Source: Niallia circulans
Lineage (GTDB): Bacteria; Bacillota; Bacilli; Bacillales; Cytobacillaceae
DNA length: 64,000 nucleotides
NCBI RefSeq assembly: GCF_007273535.1
Contig: NZ_CM017505.1
Coordinates: 1 to 64,000 of the forward strand
Direction of reading: 5' to 3'
Made by a program: the position numbers and the translations under genes. This document shows positions 32,723-41,600 of this stretch, piece after piece. The notes beneath the pieces were generated by a model, which saw only the letters and a program-made list of their open reading frames with translations, did not search any database and had not been told where the DNA came from. Position 1 is the stretch's first letter. Each line of letters starts with the position of its first letter.

Positions 32723-33706
32723 TTAAGATCTTTGTTGATTAAAAAAATGTTGTTGTTTCTGTCTTTTTTGCTCCCGCTGTTTTACCTCGAATTTCAACTG
32801 TTCATTCCAGTCTTTACCGGATTCATTATTAGGAAGTTCATGGTCAAAATCATACATGCTGCCATCTTTTTGCTTAATCTGAATCATGCTTAATTTTTCT
32901 ATAAAGGCTTTTCCACCAGCATCATTATCTACACATAGAGAAACATGATCCGGCGCATCTCCAAGCCTTTCCTTTGCTTTTATAACGTAATTAAGTACGG
33001 TATTATGTTTTAGGCCCTCCATACTTATTAACCAGGTATCTTGAATTTTCCCTTTATTTAAAGTCGCATAACTCAAAGCATCTATAGAAGATTCAAACAT
33101 TTTTAAGTTTTTTGGTTCTCCATTAAGGAAGTTAAATCCATAATTGGCCGTTGAGTTTTTCTGTATAGACTTCCAAGATCCTCTTTTAAATTTATCAGAG
33201 TGGACCGTTCCTTGTTCGCTGCATCCCATCACATTTTCATAATCTTTCCACAAAAAAAGGACATTATTGTTTTTGTCCTGTTTAATGATTCCCTGATTGT
33301 GAAGATAATCCACTATAGCACCATCAATTTTTCTTTCTTTAACAAGATAATCTCTTGCTTTATCAAACGTATCAACTTCATTTTCTGCGGAATACTCATA
33401 AGGTTCACTTATAAACTTAACGTTTTTATTATTTTGATATTCATACTCCTTATTTAATAGGCTGTTCATAGCCCCCATAAAGTTAGTTTGTTCGATTTCT
33501 TGAACAAAGTTAATTACATTACCGCCTTTTCCTCTGCTGTTCCAATAAAATGCGTTTTTTCTTCTGTCTATCACACAACTATCATGTTCTACTAACCGGT
33601 AATAACGTTCGTTATCACTCTTTACATCGATTCCGTTTTGCTCACAATAATCTATAATATCAATTGCTTCCGCTTGTTTAATGTGTTCTTTTGTAAAAGC
33701 CGGCAT
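32723..33706 (-). CDS. DUF3991/TOPRIM primase-like protein
   Basis: 327 residues. The N-terminal part (about 1-110) holds the DUF3991-type domain (IDIIDYCEQNGIDVKSDNER.., FYWNSRGKGGNVINFVQ), which resembles the zinc-finger/template-binding part of DnaG-like primases. The TOPRIM core follows: the glutamate in LKMFESSIDALSYATL, the DxD in SLCVDNDAGGKAFIEKL, and the late motif GKDWNEQL. Such proteins are found beside relaxases on Gram-positive mobile elements and are thought to prime the transferred strand. The gene lies in the mobilisation block, close to oriT on the probable leading side. Confidence 0.8.
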   Translation of the reverse strand: MPAFTKEHIKQAEAIDIIDYCEQNGIDVKSDNERYYRLVEHDSCVIDRRKNAFYWNSRGKGGNVINFVQEIEQTNFMGAMNSLLNKEYEYQNNKNVKFISEPYEYSAENEVDTFDKARDYLVKERKIDGAIVDYLHNQGIIKQDKNNNVLFLWKDYENVMGCSEQGTVHSDKFKRGSWKSIQKNSTANYGFNFLNGEPKNLKMFESSIDALSYATLNKGKIQDTWLISMEGLKHNTVLNYVIKAKERLGDAPDHVSLCVDNDAGGKAFIEKLSMIQIKQKDGSMYDFDHELPNNESGKDWNEQLKFEVKQREQKRQKQQHFFNQQRS

Positions 33707-33725
33707 ATAAAATTCCTCCTAATAG

Positions 33726-34295
33726 TTAAGATCCAATAAATGAAGTCGCGTTCTTGATCACATTTGATATTGCTTGGACAATGTTTAAATTAAATAGGCT
33801 TTCAAAGTTGAGCGCTCTTACTTGGGCAACTAAAAGCAACATACTTACGATAAAAATAATTCGTTCTGCAAGAAAACCTGTTTTGTAATAAACGACACCC
33901 AAACCAGATTGAAAAGCTTTGTCCGAGAAGGGTAATAACCATTTAACCCCTGATTTACTAAAACTATCTCCAACTAAATGTAAAAGGTATCCTAGAATGA
34001 AATAAAGACCGATAACAGGGCTAAAAGGTGTAAAGCTAACCATTAGGACCATTGTTAGAAAAACGATAAATAGGCCCATTAAAGAATGCGTTAAGCCCCT
34101 ATGTCCAAAAAAGCCTTTTATAAGGTCAGAAATTCCCCTTGTACGGCTTCCAATCCAGGAATGCGGCTCATCTATATCTGGAAAGACTGCACCAAGACCA
34201 ACGGCTAAAACAGTTCCTATTGTCAAAGTATTTGTAGCACCCATTACAGGCAGGGCAACGACTAAAGAAGTGGAAAGGTGTGTTTTATACTGCAT
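33726..34295 (-). CDS. YdjM-like membrane-bound metal-dependent hydrolase
   Basis: 189 residues with about four membrane helices. The metal-binding pattern of the YdjM/DUF457 family is intact: His6 in YKTHLSTS, PDIDEPHSWIG, HRGLTHSL and HLVGDSFSKSGVKWLLP. The family is integral to the membrane; the natural substrate is unknown, and some members are SOS-induced. GGAGAAAC precedes the ATG. It is part of the leftward mobilisation array. Confidence 0.8.
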   Translation of the reverse strand: MQYKTHLSTSLVVALPVMGATNTLTIGTVLAVGLGAVFPDIDEPHSWIGSRTRGISDLIKGFFGHRGLTHSLMGLFIVFLTMVLMVSFTPFSPVIGLYFILGYLLHLVGDSFSKSGVKWLLPFSDKAFQSGLGVVYYKTGFLAERIIFIVSMLLLVAQVRALNFESLFNLNIVQAISNVIKNATSFIGS

Positions 34296-34322
34296 TTTGT
34301 TTCTCCTTTAATTTTTCTAGAT

Positions 34323-34358
34323 AAAAGAAAGAGCCGCTTTTGCTTAAAGCAGCTCCTT
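34323..34358 (-). terminator. Terminator after the 129-aa gene
   Basis: GAGCCGCTTT pairs with AAAGCAGCTC with one mismatch, and the minus-strand tail is TTTCTTTT. Confidence 0.65.
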
Positions 34359-34374
34359 AACAATCCCAACTTTT

Positions 34375-34764
34375 TTAAGATGATTTTCTAACAGTATTTC
34401 TTCTAAGTGATTTTGAAATTCCATGCGATAGAACTCCTTTTAAATGATTAGATCCTCTAGATAACAAATAATTAATTTTACTTTTTACTTTTATATCCAT
34501 CATTTTTATGACGGACCAATATTCTAATATGGCCTTTTCTGCTTCCACTAAAGATTCAAAAGAACTAATACTTAAAAGAAACTTTTGTCCTTTGTATTCT
34601 AAAATTCGTTCCTTTTCATTAGCATAATAATGCAGCTCTTTAGGTTCTAATTCTCTATGAATTAAAAAGCAATTTTCACTTACTTTTTGAATTAAATAGT
34701 CTGGTACATTTATTTCATGGGTAAGAATTAAAGCCCTCATATGCTTTACTTTTAAACACTCCAT
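34375..34764 (-). CDS. Hypothetical protein, 129 aa
   Basis: Unrecognised. A mixed strand/helix pattern (MRALILTHEINVPDYLIQK, YKGQKFLLSISSFESLVEAE) and a very basic C-terminus (SKSLRRNTVRKSS). It sits 8 bp downstream of the ArdC-like gene and ends the cluster with a terminator. Confidence 0.5.
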   Translation of the reverse strand: MECLKVKHMRALILTHEINVPDYLIQKVSENCFLIHRELEPKELHYYANEKERILEYKGQKFLLSISSFESLVEAEKAILEYWSVIKMMDIKVKSKINYLLSRGSNHLKGVLSHGISKSLRRNTVRKSS

Positions 34765-34772
34765 GTAATCCC

Positions 34773-36932
34773 CTACCTTTGCATACCCATTTTTAAAGCA
34801 GCCATTTGTGCTCTTATGCCTGCTTCTTTTTTAATGTCTATTAGGTTTTGGTTCTTCTCTAGTCCTAAGCGCTCATTTGCTTGTTGGAAATCCTTTAGTT
34901 TAGGGCTTTTAAGGACATTGTGTTTCTGCATTTTTTCGTTAAATTCTTCTTTTGGTTCATTCTTAGAAAAAGCCAAATCCCGAATAAATTCTTTATCCAA
35001 AGAAAAATGGTCAATCGATTCCTGATTTTGAGCGCTAGAAACAATATCTGAAACTGTTCCTAACTTTACAGGTTTTGATTGACCATCATAAAAGTAGTAT
35101 TCATTTTTATTATCAATTCTTGGTTCAGGTTTCTTACTTGTCATGTCACTGTTTGACAAGTGAACGCTATAAAAGTTAAAGGTTTGGTAATTGCCGTTTT
35201 CCGTTGATTTTGTCCATTCATCATTCGTATACATTAGCATTTTGGCCTCTTCAGAAAGAGATTTTCCATCATTCGTTCTATAATAAATATCATTATCAGG
35301 AATTGCTTTTCCTGTCAGTTCGCAATAAATTGCTTCGTCCGGATCTATTGGATACATTTTTACTTCTTCTTGCTTAATCTCTTGATCTGCAATCATCGAA
35401 TATTCACCATTAGTTGCAGTTGTCAATTCGCTTTCTTGCACTTTTATACTGTTCAGTTCAATCCTAGTTTGTAACTTTGTTAGGGCTTTCCGATCATTAT
35501 CATCTTTATCATAAGTAGTATCAATTCTGTCATATTCTAATTTATCTCGGAAAATTTGTTCTTCGATACCAGGTATAGGGTTGATATCTTTACTATCTTC
35601 TTGCCAATCTTTAATTTGTTCTTTCAACTCTTTAAATTTAAGAATGTCTTTACCACGTACCAAATCATATAAGTTAGTTGAGGTGAATTCTTCTTTCGCA
35701 TCAATTTCATTCCGGTATACATTGACTTCCTGCATAACTTGGTTTATTTCATCCTGGTTTAAATGTTTTTCTACAGCTTGTGTACGTTCAACTGTTCCAT
35801 TAGATAGGTTTTCATAAAAATTATCTGACCAAGGATCAATATTTATATTTTTTCTAAGGGAAGCTTCATCTGCTATCAAAATGTTACTCATATAATGTAA
35901 TTGTCTATCGTTAAATTCCGGCTTCACTTCTTGTTCATTTGCTACCTGCATTTCTTTTTCCTTTTCCTCTGAAATGAAAGTATCCATAATCTCAATAAAC
36001 TCTTTAGCCGTTTTATGAACACCTTCCAAAGCCTTTTGTTTATCTTCAATCTTTTCTCCGTTTTGTGTCCATGTTGCGATATACGGAATAGCCTTTTCGG
36101 ATGTATCCATTCCAAAATGCTTACACACAATATAGGAGGTTAATTCTGCTTGGAATTCCTTTGTTGCTCTCTCCATATTGTCATATTCGCCACCCTTTAT
36201 GTGCAGCTTGGCATGGGCCAATTCATGAATAGATGTTGCTAATGCTTGGGTTTCCGTGTTACGACTATTCATAACAATTTCTTTTCCATCTTTACCTTGA
36301 ACAAAGGCACCTTTAGATGCTCCTAATTCTGTTACACCTAATTCAGATTGTCGCATATCTCTAATATCGATGTTTAATTCTTTAGAAACAGCTTCTATTC
36401 CTTTTCTTAAATGCTCGGCATTTCTACCTTCTTCGATTTGAAAGTTAAACTGTTTATTAGGGAATATTTTCGGTAGATCTTCTATCGGTGCATTGGTTTG
36501 GGATATATCGAATACATGACCAACTTTAAAATTAGCAATTTTTCTTGTCGGGATCTGACCGTCTTTAATCAATTTCTTTTCTTGTGGTGTGGCCTGTGAA
36601 AGTTGTTTCATTTCTCCTTTAGCATCTTTAAATAGAGTAACAGGCGCATAACTTAATATTTGTATTCCCTTTTCACCCTTTTGTACAGAATAGCCTTTAT
36701 CCTTCCAATCTTTAAAGCTGGAAACTGCTTCTGCTCCTTCAAATTGCTGCTGGATAAGTGCTAAATTATTCGCTGAATAGGAATGAAAACGAGACATAAA
36801 GTTTGCATATTCTAAGACATCATCAACGGACTTTGTGTATTTTTCAATTTGCTGTAATGCTTTTTCGGAGATAGCTTGAATTTCCTGTTTTCTTTCTTCA
36901 CTTGTTTTACGGTTATACTTTGGATTAGCCAA
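34773..36932 (-). CDS. ArdC-like anti-restriction protein with metallopeptidase domain
   Basis: About 719 residues from a TTG start at 36932, chosen because AAGAGGTG lies 6 nt upstream and the start overlaps the previous stop by 8 nt. The N-terminal ArdC-type ssDNA-binding domain (DUF1738-like) reads NFMSRFHSYSANNLALIQQQ and KDKGYSVQKGEKGIQIL. A zinc metallopeptidase site follows: HELAHAKLH at about 236-244, with a downstream glutamate in EFQAELTSYIVCKHFG. ArdC proteins bind incoming single-stranded plasmid DNA and protect it from restriction in the recipient. The C-terminal 380 residues are a charged unassigned extension. Position beside the relaxase fits a leading-region protection gene. 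Confidence 0.8.
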   Translation of the reverse strand: MANPKYNRKTSEERKQEIQAISEKALQQIEKYTKSVDDVLEYANFMSRFHSYSANNLALIQQQFEGAEAVSSFKDWKDKGYSVQKGEKGIQILSYAPVTLFKDAKGEMKQLSQATPQEKKLIKDGQIPTRKIANFKVGHVFDISQTNAPIEDLPKIFPNKQFNFQIEEGRNAEHLRKGIEAVSKELNIDIRDMRQSELGVTELGASKGAFVQGKDGKEIVMNSRNTETQALATSIHELAHAKLHIKGGEYDNMERATKEFQAELTSYIVCKHFGMDTSEKAIPYIATWTQNGEKIEDKQKALEGVHKTAKEFIEIMDTFISEEKEKEMQVANEQEVKPEFNDRQLHYMSNILIADEASLRKNINIDPWSDNFYENLSNGTVERTQAVEKHLNQDEINQVMQEVNVYRNEIDAKEEFTSTNLYDLVRGKDILKFKELKEQIKDWQEDSKDINPIPGIEEQIFRDKLEYDRIDTTYDKDDNDRKALTKLQTRIELNSIKVQESELTTATNGEYSMIADQEIKQEEVKMYPIDPDEAIYCELTGKAIPDNDIYYRTNDGKSLSEEAKMLMYTNDEWTKSTENGNYQTFNFYSVHLSNSDMTSKKPEPRIDNKNEYYFYDGQSKPVKLGTVSDIVSSAQNQESIDHFSLDKEFIRDLAFSKNEPKEEFNEKMQKHNVLKSPKLKDFQQANERLGLEKNQNLIDIKKEAGIRAQMAALKMGMQR

Positions 36933-37167
36933 CGATAACACCTCTTCTTTCATCATACTCAACAAAAAGGAATAAATTATTTTCTACCGCCTGATCAAAT
37001 TGCTGCGCATAGAATGCAATCCTTTCATCAGAAACACTTACTTCTTTTCTTTTATTAAATACATAATTTGCTAGAATCAATTTATTTGATTCTGCATCGA
37101 TTTCCTCAATCATGAATAGTTCACCAACTGAATAATCGTTTTCCATTTCATTTTCAATTTCTAACAT
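36925..37167 (-). CDS. Hypothetical acidic protein, 80 aa
   Basis: An acidic protein (LEIENEMENDYSVGELFMIE, FLFVEYDERRG) with no recognised family. ATG at 37167 follows GGAGGAAC by 7 nt. Its end overlaps the start of the ArdC-like gene, implying translational coupling. Confidence 0.55.
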   Translation of the reverse strand: MLEIENEMENDYSVGELFMIEEIDAESNKLILANYVFNKRKEVSVSDERIAFYAQQFDQAVENNLFLFVEYDERRGVIVG

Positions 37168-37188
37168 GTTTTGTTCCTCCTATGGTAT

Positions 37189-37230
37189 TTATTTAGTTTT
37201 GTTCCTTTTTTTAAATAGATTAGAAAGCAT
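37189..37230 (-). CDS. Possible 13-codon leader peptide
   Basis: AAAGGAGGTG lies 5 nt before ATG at 37230 and the frame encodes a short basic peptide (MLSNLFKKRNKTK). The strong ribosome site suggests it is translated, but it may only serve as a coupling leader between the relaxase and the next gene. Confidence 0.3.
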   Translation of the reverse strand: MLSNLFKKRNKTK

Positions 37231-37266
37231 ACCTTTCACCTCCTTTAAGGAATAAAAGACTACTAA

Positions 37267-38799
37267 CTATAATTCATTTCTTTTCTGTTCCCAGGCAATT
37301 CTTTGTTGCACTTGTTCATGTTCTTTTTCAGCTCTATATTTTGCATAATCATCATTTACTGCCCGTTCTAATTGGTGCATGGTTTTTCGACTTATCACCG
37401 GTCTTTTATAGCTTTTTTGTTTATAACTTCTTTCCGTTTTATAGCTACCTTCTTCATTATTTTTAACCCTATAAGGATTATCTTGATAATTCCTTTTCAT
37501 TGCTTCAGCAGCCGTTGTTTGCTTTTTCATTTGAGCTAATAAGGCATTTCCTAACCTTTTTTGAATGTCTTTCTTTTTATTCATTCCATAATCCTTATCA
37601 GCTCTTTTGGTATCCCCGAACAACTCTTTTCGATAGCTGCTTTCTTCTTCTGTTTTTTCTAAGTACTCTTTGTAATGAGGGCTATTTCTCATTAATGATT
37701 CTGTGATTTGATCAATTTTATTTCTAGTTTGGTCTGTCACATGTTTACTTCCGTATTGCCAATGTTTTTTATTGGAAGGGAGCTCACTATATATGTCTTT
37801 TAACAACTTTTTTTGTTCTTGGTATTCCTTATCTGCATAAGTTTGTTTAATCTCATCCACTAGTGTATTTCTCAATTCAGAGATCCTGGAAAGCTCGGCT
37901 GTACGATCTATTAAGGCATTCGCAAAAGTACTCTTCATATTATCAATAGTCTTCTGTTTTCGTTTGCCTTTCGGAGCTAAATAAGAAACACCATCTTCTT
38001 CTAAAAATATTAATTCCCTGGTGTTTTTAAGCTCAACTGTACCGTAATGAATATGAATATGTTTTGTATTTCGATGAATGGAAGCAAACCAATAACCAGA
38101 ATCTAATTTTTCATCTTTGAACATGCTATCCATCATTTTTCTACTAGCATACTGGATCTTCTTTTCATCTAATTCATTGGTATCTGGATTAAGTATCTTT
38201 TCTTTTATTAGAAATTCATTATCGAAACTTATAACATCTTGATAAAAGACAGATCCGTTATTTTGGGCCTTCTTAATCGTTTCATGAACTTGTTCCAGAT
38301 CCTTTATGGTTAAGGAATCTTTATCAATAGAAAAAACACCTTCCTTTATTTCTAATGAAGGTGTTTTTTCTTCTCTTATTAATTTTTCATTAGGTAAATT
38401 AGAAATAGAATGTTTTATTACTTCTAATTCCTTTTCCTCATCAAGAGATAAATTGTTTTTCTTTTCTAAAGCATATTGCCGACTCATATAAGAGATATAT
38501 TTACTAAAATCTGTATCATTTTGAAAATCAGTTTTTGTTTTTAATATCGTATTGGCCTCTATTTCTTTTTCAGAAAGATCCACTTCTTGATTACCTGATA
38601 AGTACGCTTGTCCTTGTTCCATATCATATTTATTAATGACATGTTGAATCCTGGTTAATTCCTTTTCTTCTGCATCTGTTAAATCCTTTTTACCTTCTAA
38701 CAATGCTTCTTTTCGAGTCATATAATTTACATAAGTAGAAAAGCTTTTGGCTTTTGGTGTTGTAAATTGCGAAGTTAATATAACACTTGGTTTTCCCAT
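37267..38799 (-). CDS. MobP-type relaxase
   Basis: A 510-residue conjugative relaxase. The metal-binding triad is HIHIH at 247-251 (HRNTKHIHIHYGTVEL). The N-terminal tyrosine motif region is VILTSQFTTPKAKSFSTYVN, typical of the MobP2-like group. The N-terminus is internally duplicated: FSTYVNYMTRKEALLEGKKD..EEKELTRIQHVI (20-56) resembles FSKYISYMSRQYALEKKNN..EEKELEVIKHSI (98-132). A long basic, coiled C-terminal tail follows. It should nick oriT and lead the strand into the T4SS. Two small DNA-binding proteins and a candidate oriT lie directly upstream. Confidence 0.85.
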   Translation of the reverse strand: MGKPSVILTSQFTTPKAKSFSTYVNYMTRKEALLEGKKDLTDAEEKELTRIQHVINKYDMEQGQAYLSGNQEVDLSEKEIEANTILKTKTDFQNDTDFSKYISYMSRQYALEKKNNLSLDEEKELEVIKHSISNLPNEKLIREEKTPSLEIKEGVFSIDKDSLTIKDLEQVHETIKKAQNNGSVFYQDVISFDNEFLIKEKILNPDTNELDEKKIQYASRKMMDSMFKDEKLDSGYWFASIHRNTKHIHIHYGTVELKNTRELIFLEEDGVSYLAPKGKRKQKTIDNMKSTFANALIDRTAELSRISELRNTLVDEIKQTYADKEYQEQKKLLKDIYSELPSNKKHWQYGSKHVTDQTRNKIDQITESLMRNSPHYKEYLEKTEEESSYRKELFGDTKRADKDYGMNKKKDIQKRLGNALLAQMKKQTTAAEAMKRNYQDNPYRVKNNEEGSYKTERSYKQKSYKRPVISRKTMHQLERAVNDDYAKYRAEKEHEQVQQRIAWEQKRNEL

Positions 38800-38817
38800 C
38801 TAACCCCTTCTTTCTAG

Positions 38818-39258
38818 TTATATAGGCCAATTAAATGCTTTAGGTTTTTCTTGCTTCACTTCCTCTTTAACTTCTGGAATTGGTTCTGAAGGTATCACAT
38901 TAGACCTTTTTACATTAGTCCTAATTGTTGTCGACCTTTGAATTTTATTTTCTACATTTCTTTTTGCATCCTGGTATATATATGTTTCATCTATATTGCC
39001 GATTGCTTTAACGCCTTGTTCATGAAATCCACCAGCAATCATTTCTGTCAGGAGATCAATATTCTTACTCATTGCGTTTAATTTTCTTGTTAAATCTTCT
39101 TTATTTTCATCATTTTGATTAGTGGATAAAGAAAGTAAAGCGTATCTAACAGCTTCTGCATAGTTCTTAATTCCAGGTTTATTTTGAATTAATTCATCCA
39201 TTATTTCTATCGTAGTTGGAGTGAATCGAATGTACTTACCTATATATTCATTACTCAT
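38818..39258 (-). CDS. Mobilisation accessory protein (RHH-like)
   Basis: 146 residues. The N-terminal KYIRFTPTTIEIMDELIQ..NYAEAVRYALLSLS fits a ribbon-helix-helix DNA-binding unit, followed by a helix and a proline-rich tail. It overlaps the 102-aa protein gene upstream by 4 nt and is 18 bp from the relaxase gene. It probably binds oriT within the relaxosome; inferred from position and fold. Confidence 0.65.
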   Translation of the reverse strand: MSNEYIGKYIRFTPTTIEIMDELIQNKPGIKNYAEAVRYALLSLSTNQNDENKEDLTRKLNAMSKNIDLLTEMIAGGFHEQGVKAIGNIDETYIYQDAKRNVENKIQRSTTIRTNVKRSNVIPSEPIPEVKEEVKQEKPKAFNWPI

Positions 39259-39563
39259 AACTTTTCCGCTCCTTCATCTAAATCAATTCCGGTTGCGAGC
39301 ATATGAAAAAGACGATTATTACTATTAATAAAGTTTTGCAAAGTTTCTTCTTGTCTGCTTAAAGTTGTAACTAAATTATCTACCGCATGATCAAATTTAT
39401 CTTCCTTGAGTTTTGCTAAGCGTAACTCACAATCATTTTGAATTAACATTTTGATATATTCATTTCTACTAAATTTTCTACCTAATTTGTCTGTTAACTC
39501 TTCCGCTCTTTTATCAATTTCTTTTATATATGCTGGATCTACATTGCTTACTTTAATGTCCAT
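39255..39563 (-). CDS. CopG/RHH-type relaxosome accessory protein
   Basis: 102 residues. VSNVDPAYIKEIDKRAEELT followed by RKFSRNEYIKMLIQ is a ribbon-helix-helix unit of the MobC/CopG kind; the rest is a coiled helix. It is the first gene of the mob operon and faces the candidate oriT and the GATATAGT repeats, which are likely its binding sites. ATG at 39563. Confidence 0.7.
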   Translation of the reverse strand: MDIKVSNVDPAYIKEIDKRAEELTDKLGRKFSRNEYIKMLIQNDCELRLAKLKEDKFDHAVDNLVTTLSRQEETLQNFINSNNRLFHMLATGIDLDEGAEKL

Positions 39564-39609
39564 TTAAAACCATCCATTCTTTAAGAACATTCTTTTTAGT
39601 AAAGAGCAT

Positions 39610-39672
39610 AAGGAAACTCGGTACCACTTTTTAAAAAACGTGGTCAAACAGGCTGTGCCTGTTGAGTTTCTT
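39610..39672. other. oriT: Candidate oriT, nested inverted repeats
   Basis: Three dyads are nested: outer GAAACTC/GAGTTTC (39613-39619, 39664-39670), middle ACCAC/GTGGT (39623-39627, 39640-39644), and inner AACAGGC/GCCTGTT (39647-39663, 3-nt loop). The position, directly upstream of the accessory genes and relaxase, is where MobP-type oriT sites are found. The nick site is not identified. Confidence 0.65.
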
Positions 39673-39704
39673 GCAATTTATATAGGTGCCACTTATTTAA
39701 AGGA

Positions 39705-39771
39705 GAGATATAGTCGAGATATACTATAGATATAGTGGCGATATACCTAAATATCTCAAGAGATATAGTCG
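39705..39771. promoter_or_regulatory. GATATAGT repeat cluster (operator of the mob operon)
   Basis: Four or five copies of GATATAGT/GATATACT spaced about 11-13 bp (39707, 39718, 39729, 39740, 39762), including a dyad ATATCTC/GAGATAT (39751-39766). Such clusters bind ribbon-helix-helix proteins. The cluster lies between oriT and the 289-aa gene. Confidence 0.6.
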
Positions 39772-39775
39772 TTTT

Positions 39776-40645
39776 TTAATTGATTGCTTCTTTTTTATCT
39801 TCTAAAAGGTTCATCTTTTCGTTTAATTCATCTATATTTTGATTAGCTAAATCTATTTTTTCTTCAAACTGTTGAATCTTTGTTTTATTACTATTCACAT
39901 CATTTTGTGTTGTGAATTTCTCCGATTCCGTTTGATAAGACATTTCACTTTCTAATTTTTTAATCGTTTTATTTACTTCTTCAATAGCTAAGTTATTTTT
40001 GCTAATTTCCTTTTTACTTTCTTCTATTTGCTGTTCAATCTCTTTTTGTTGATAGCTTATATACTCTATTTGATACTGATTTTCTGTACCTATTTTTAGC
40101 TCATTGTTTTCTATTTTGTTGTTTTCATTAACATAAATTTTTACTTCACGATCATTTAAATCATCCACTTTTTCTAATTCAGGGTGAACGTATTCCGGTT
40201 TAATAGTTGTAGATAAGACAGAATAACCTTCCGGTATTCCCTTGATTATAGCGACAACATAATTATCATTTACTTTTGTTACTTCTACATCTAATTGCTT
40301 ACGATCTTTTATATATTGACTGGATATTTGATATTCGATGTTGGATAAATTACTGTTTGAATTGCTTTTCTCAATGGAAAAATCCAATCGCATAAACTGC
40401 TTTTCAGGATTGTATTCTTTCTTTATTAGGGCCAATTCAACACCGTTATTTATAGGGTAATGTTCATTCACTTTCGCTTCTGCATAAGAGTAATTGCCGC
40501 CAAAGATAATAGGAGAAATTAAGATGAATAAGAATGTTGCTACAAAAACTCCAAAGCATGTTAGGTATAATTGAGTTAAACTTAGTTTGATCTTCTTTCT
40601 AAATTGAATGGCCTTTTTTCTGATTGCTATTAGTTTTTCCTTCAA
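39776..40645 (-). CDS. Membrane-anchored coiled-coil protein of the transfer array
   Basis: 289 residues: a basic N-terminus, one membrane helix (about 26-52, LYLTCFGVFVATFLFILI), a beta-rich domain and a C-terminal coiled coil (about 205-289, EIEQQIEESKKEISKNNLAI). The anchor-plus-coil layout suits a cell-envelope component of the secretion machine. No family recognised. It overlaps the upstream gene by 4 nt. Confidence 0.55.
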   Translation of the reverse strand: MKEKLIAIRKKAIQFRKKIKLSLTQLYLTCFGVFVATFLFILISPIIFGGNYSYAEAKVNEHYPINNGVELALIKKEYNPEKQFMRLDFSIEKSNSNSNLSNIEYQISSQYIKDRKQLDVEVTKVNDNYVVAIIKGIPEGYSVLSTTIKPEYVHPELEKVDDLNDREVKIYVNENNKIENNELKIGTENQYQIEYISYQQKEIEQQIEESKKEISKNNLAIEEVNKTIKKLESEMSYQTESEKFTTQNDVNSNKTKIQQFEEKIDLANQNIDELNEKMNLLEDKKEAIN

Positions 40646-40911
40646 ATGACTTTCTCCTTTCTTCGTTTCACAATTCGTACATTAGGATCAATATTCTCAA
40701 ACTTAATGTTTCGATATTTTGGTTTTTCGTCCTGGCTATTTGCTTTTTCGCGTACCAATAACCATACAACTTTGTTTCCGTAATTTAAGTCAAACCACTC
40801 TGCTTTGATTTCGTTTGTCTGTGTTGGTTTCGCATTATGATAAAAGACAAGATAACAATTCTCTTCTGAATAATCATGTTTTGGTGTTAATCGATCAATT
40901 GTGGTCATCAA
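40642..40911 (-). CDS. Hypothetical protein, 89 aa
   Basis: A small soluble protein with several aromatic residues (CYLVFYHNAKPTQTNEIK, VVWLLVREKANSQ) and a basic tail. No family recognised. It is cotranscribed in the transfer array, overlapping its downstream neighbour by 4 nt. Confidence 0.55.
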   Translation of the reverse strand: MMTTIDRLTPKHDYSEENCYLVFYHNAKPTQTNEIKAEWFDLNYGNKVVWLLVREKANSQDEKPKYRNIKFENIDPNVRIVKRRKEKVI

Positions 40912-40933
40912 CTATATCTCCATCCTTAAAATT

Positions 40934-41581
40934 TTAATTAATCGGGTAATAGGTATAACTATTAACTTTTATTTTTCCTTTTTTATCTTTAATTATTTCC
41001 ATTTCTACTAAGCTATGTTCTGTTGTTTTTCCTTCTGTTCCTTGTGTTTTATAGGTCACATCTCCAATGATTTTTGTTTGATCTGTAGAAGAATCAAACC
41101 CTGAAATGTATAGAACCGCGTTACTTACTTTTGCGGAGAATGTAGGATCAGAACTTAATTGAGAAGGATCATTATCTGTACTTTCTGGTGCTACTTGGTT
41201 TAGCAATTCTTCCGTAGTAATGGGTGTTAGCTTTTCTCTACGTTCATTTATGGTATTAGTGGAATAGGTTAAATAATCCGTTATAAATTCATTCGCTATT
41301 GATTTAAAGGCTTCTTGTTGCTCTAATTGTGTTTTGGATAGTTCTTCTCTTTCCTGTAGATCTAGGCTTTTTATTTCATCCTGTAGTCCCTGGATTTCGT
41401 CTTGTAACGATTTTATATTGGTCTCTTTTTCTTGTAATTCTTTATTAAATTCATTCGAGGATACAGCTTCTTTTGCATATAAATTTTTATACAGTACCGC
41501 ATTTAGAACTAGGGATAGAACTAAAAAAAAGGCTATAATATATAGCCTTTTCCCTGATTTCTTCGCTTTATTAATGTTCAT
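40934..41581 (-). CDS. VirB8-like membrane protein
   Basis: 215 residues: one N-terminal membrane helix (about 13-31, LYIIAFFLVLSLVLNAVLY), a coiled coil (about 42-85), then a domain with alternating strands and a helix (EFITDYLTYSTNTINERREK..SNAVLYISGF..IIGDVTYKTQGTE..YTYYPIN) that looks like the NTF2-like fold of VirB8/TcpC proteins. VirB8-type proteins scaffold T4SS assembly. Assignment rests on layout and context. Confidence 0.55.
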   Translation of the reverse strand: MNINKAKKSGKRLYIIAFFLVLSLVLNAVLYKNLYAKEAVSSNEFNKELQEKETNIKSLQDEIQGLQDEIKSLDLQEREELSKTQLEQQEAFKSIANEFITDYLTYSTNTINERREKLTPITTEELLNQVAPESTDNDPSQLSSDPTFSAKVSNAVLYISGFDSSTDQTKIIGDVTYKTQGTEGKTTEHSLVEMEIIKDKKGKIKVNSYTYYPIN

Positions 41582-41600
41582 TTTTTACTGCTCCTATCTC

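Noticed and set aside
35581..35817. A 78-codon plus-strand frame and similar ones across 34-61 kb
   Set aside because: They are antisense shadows of the leftward transfer genes.
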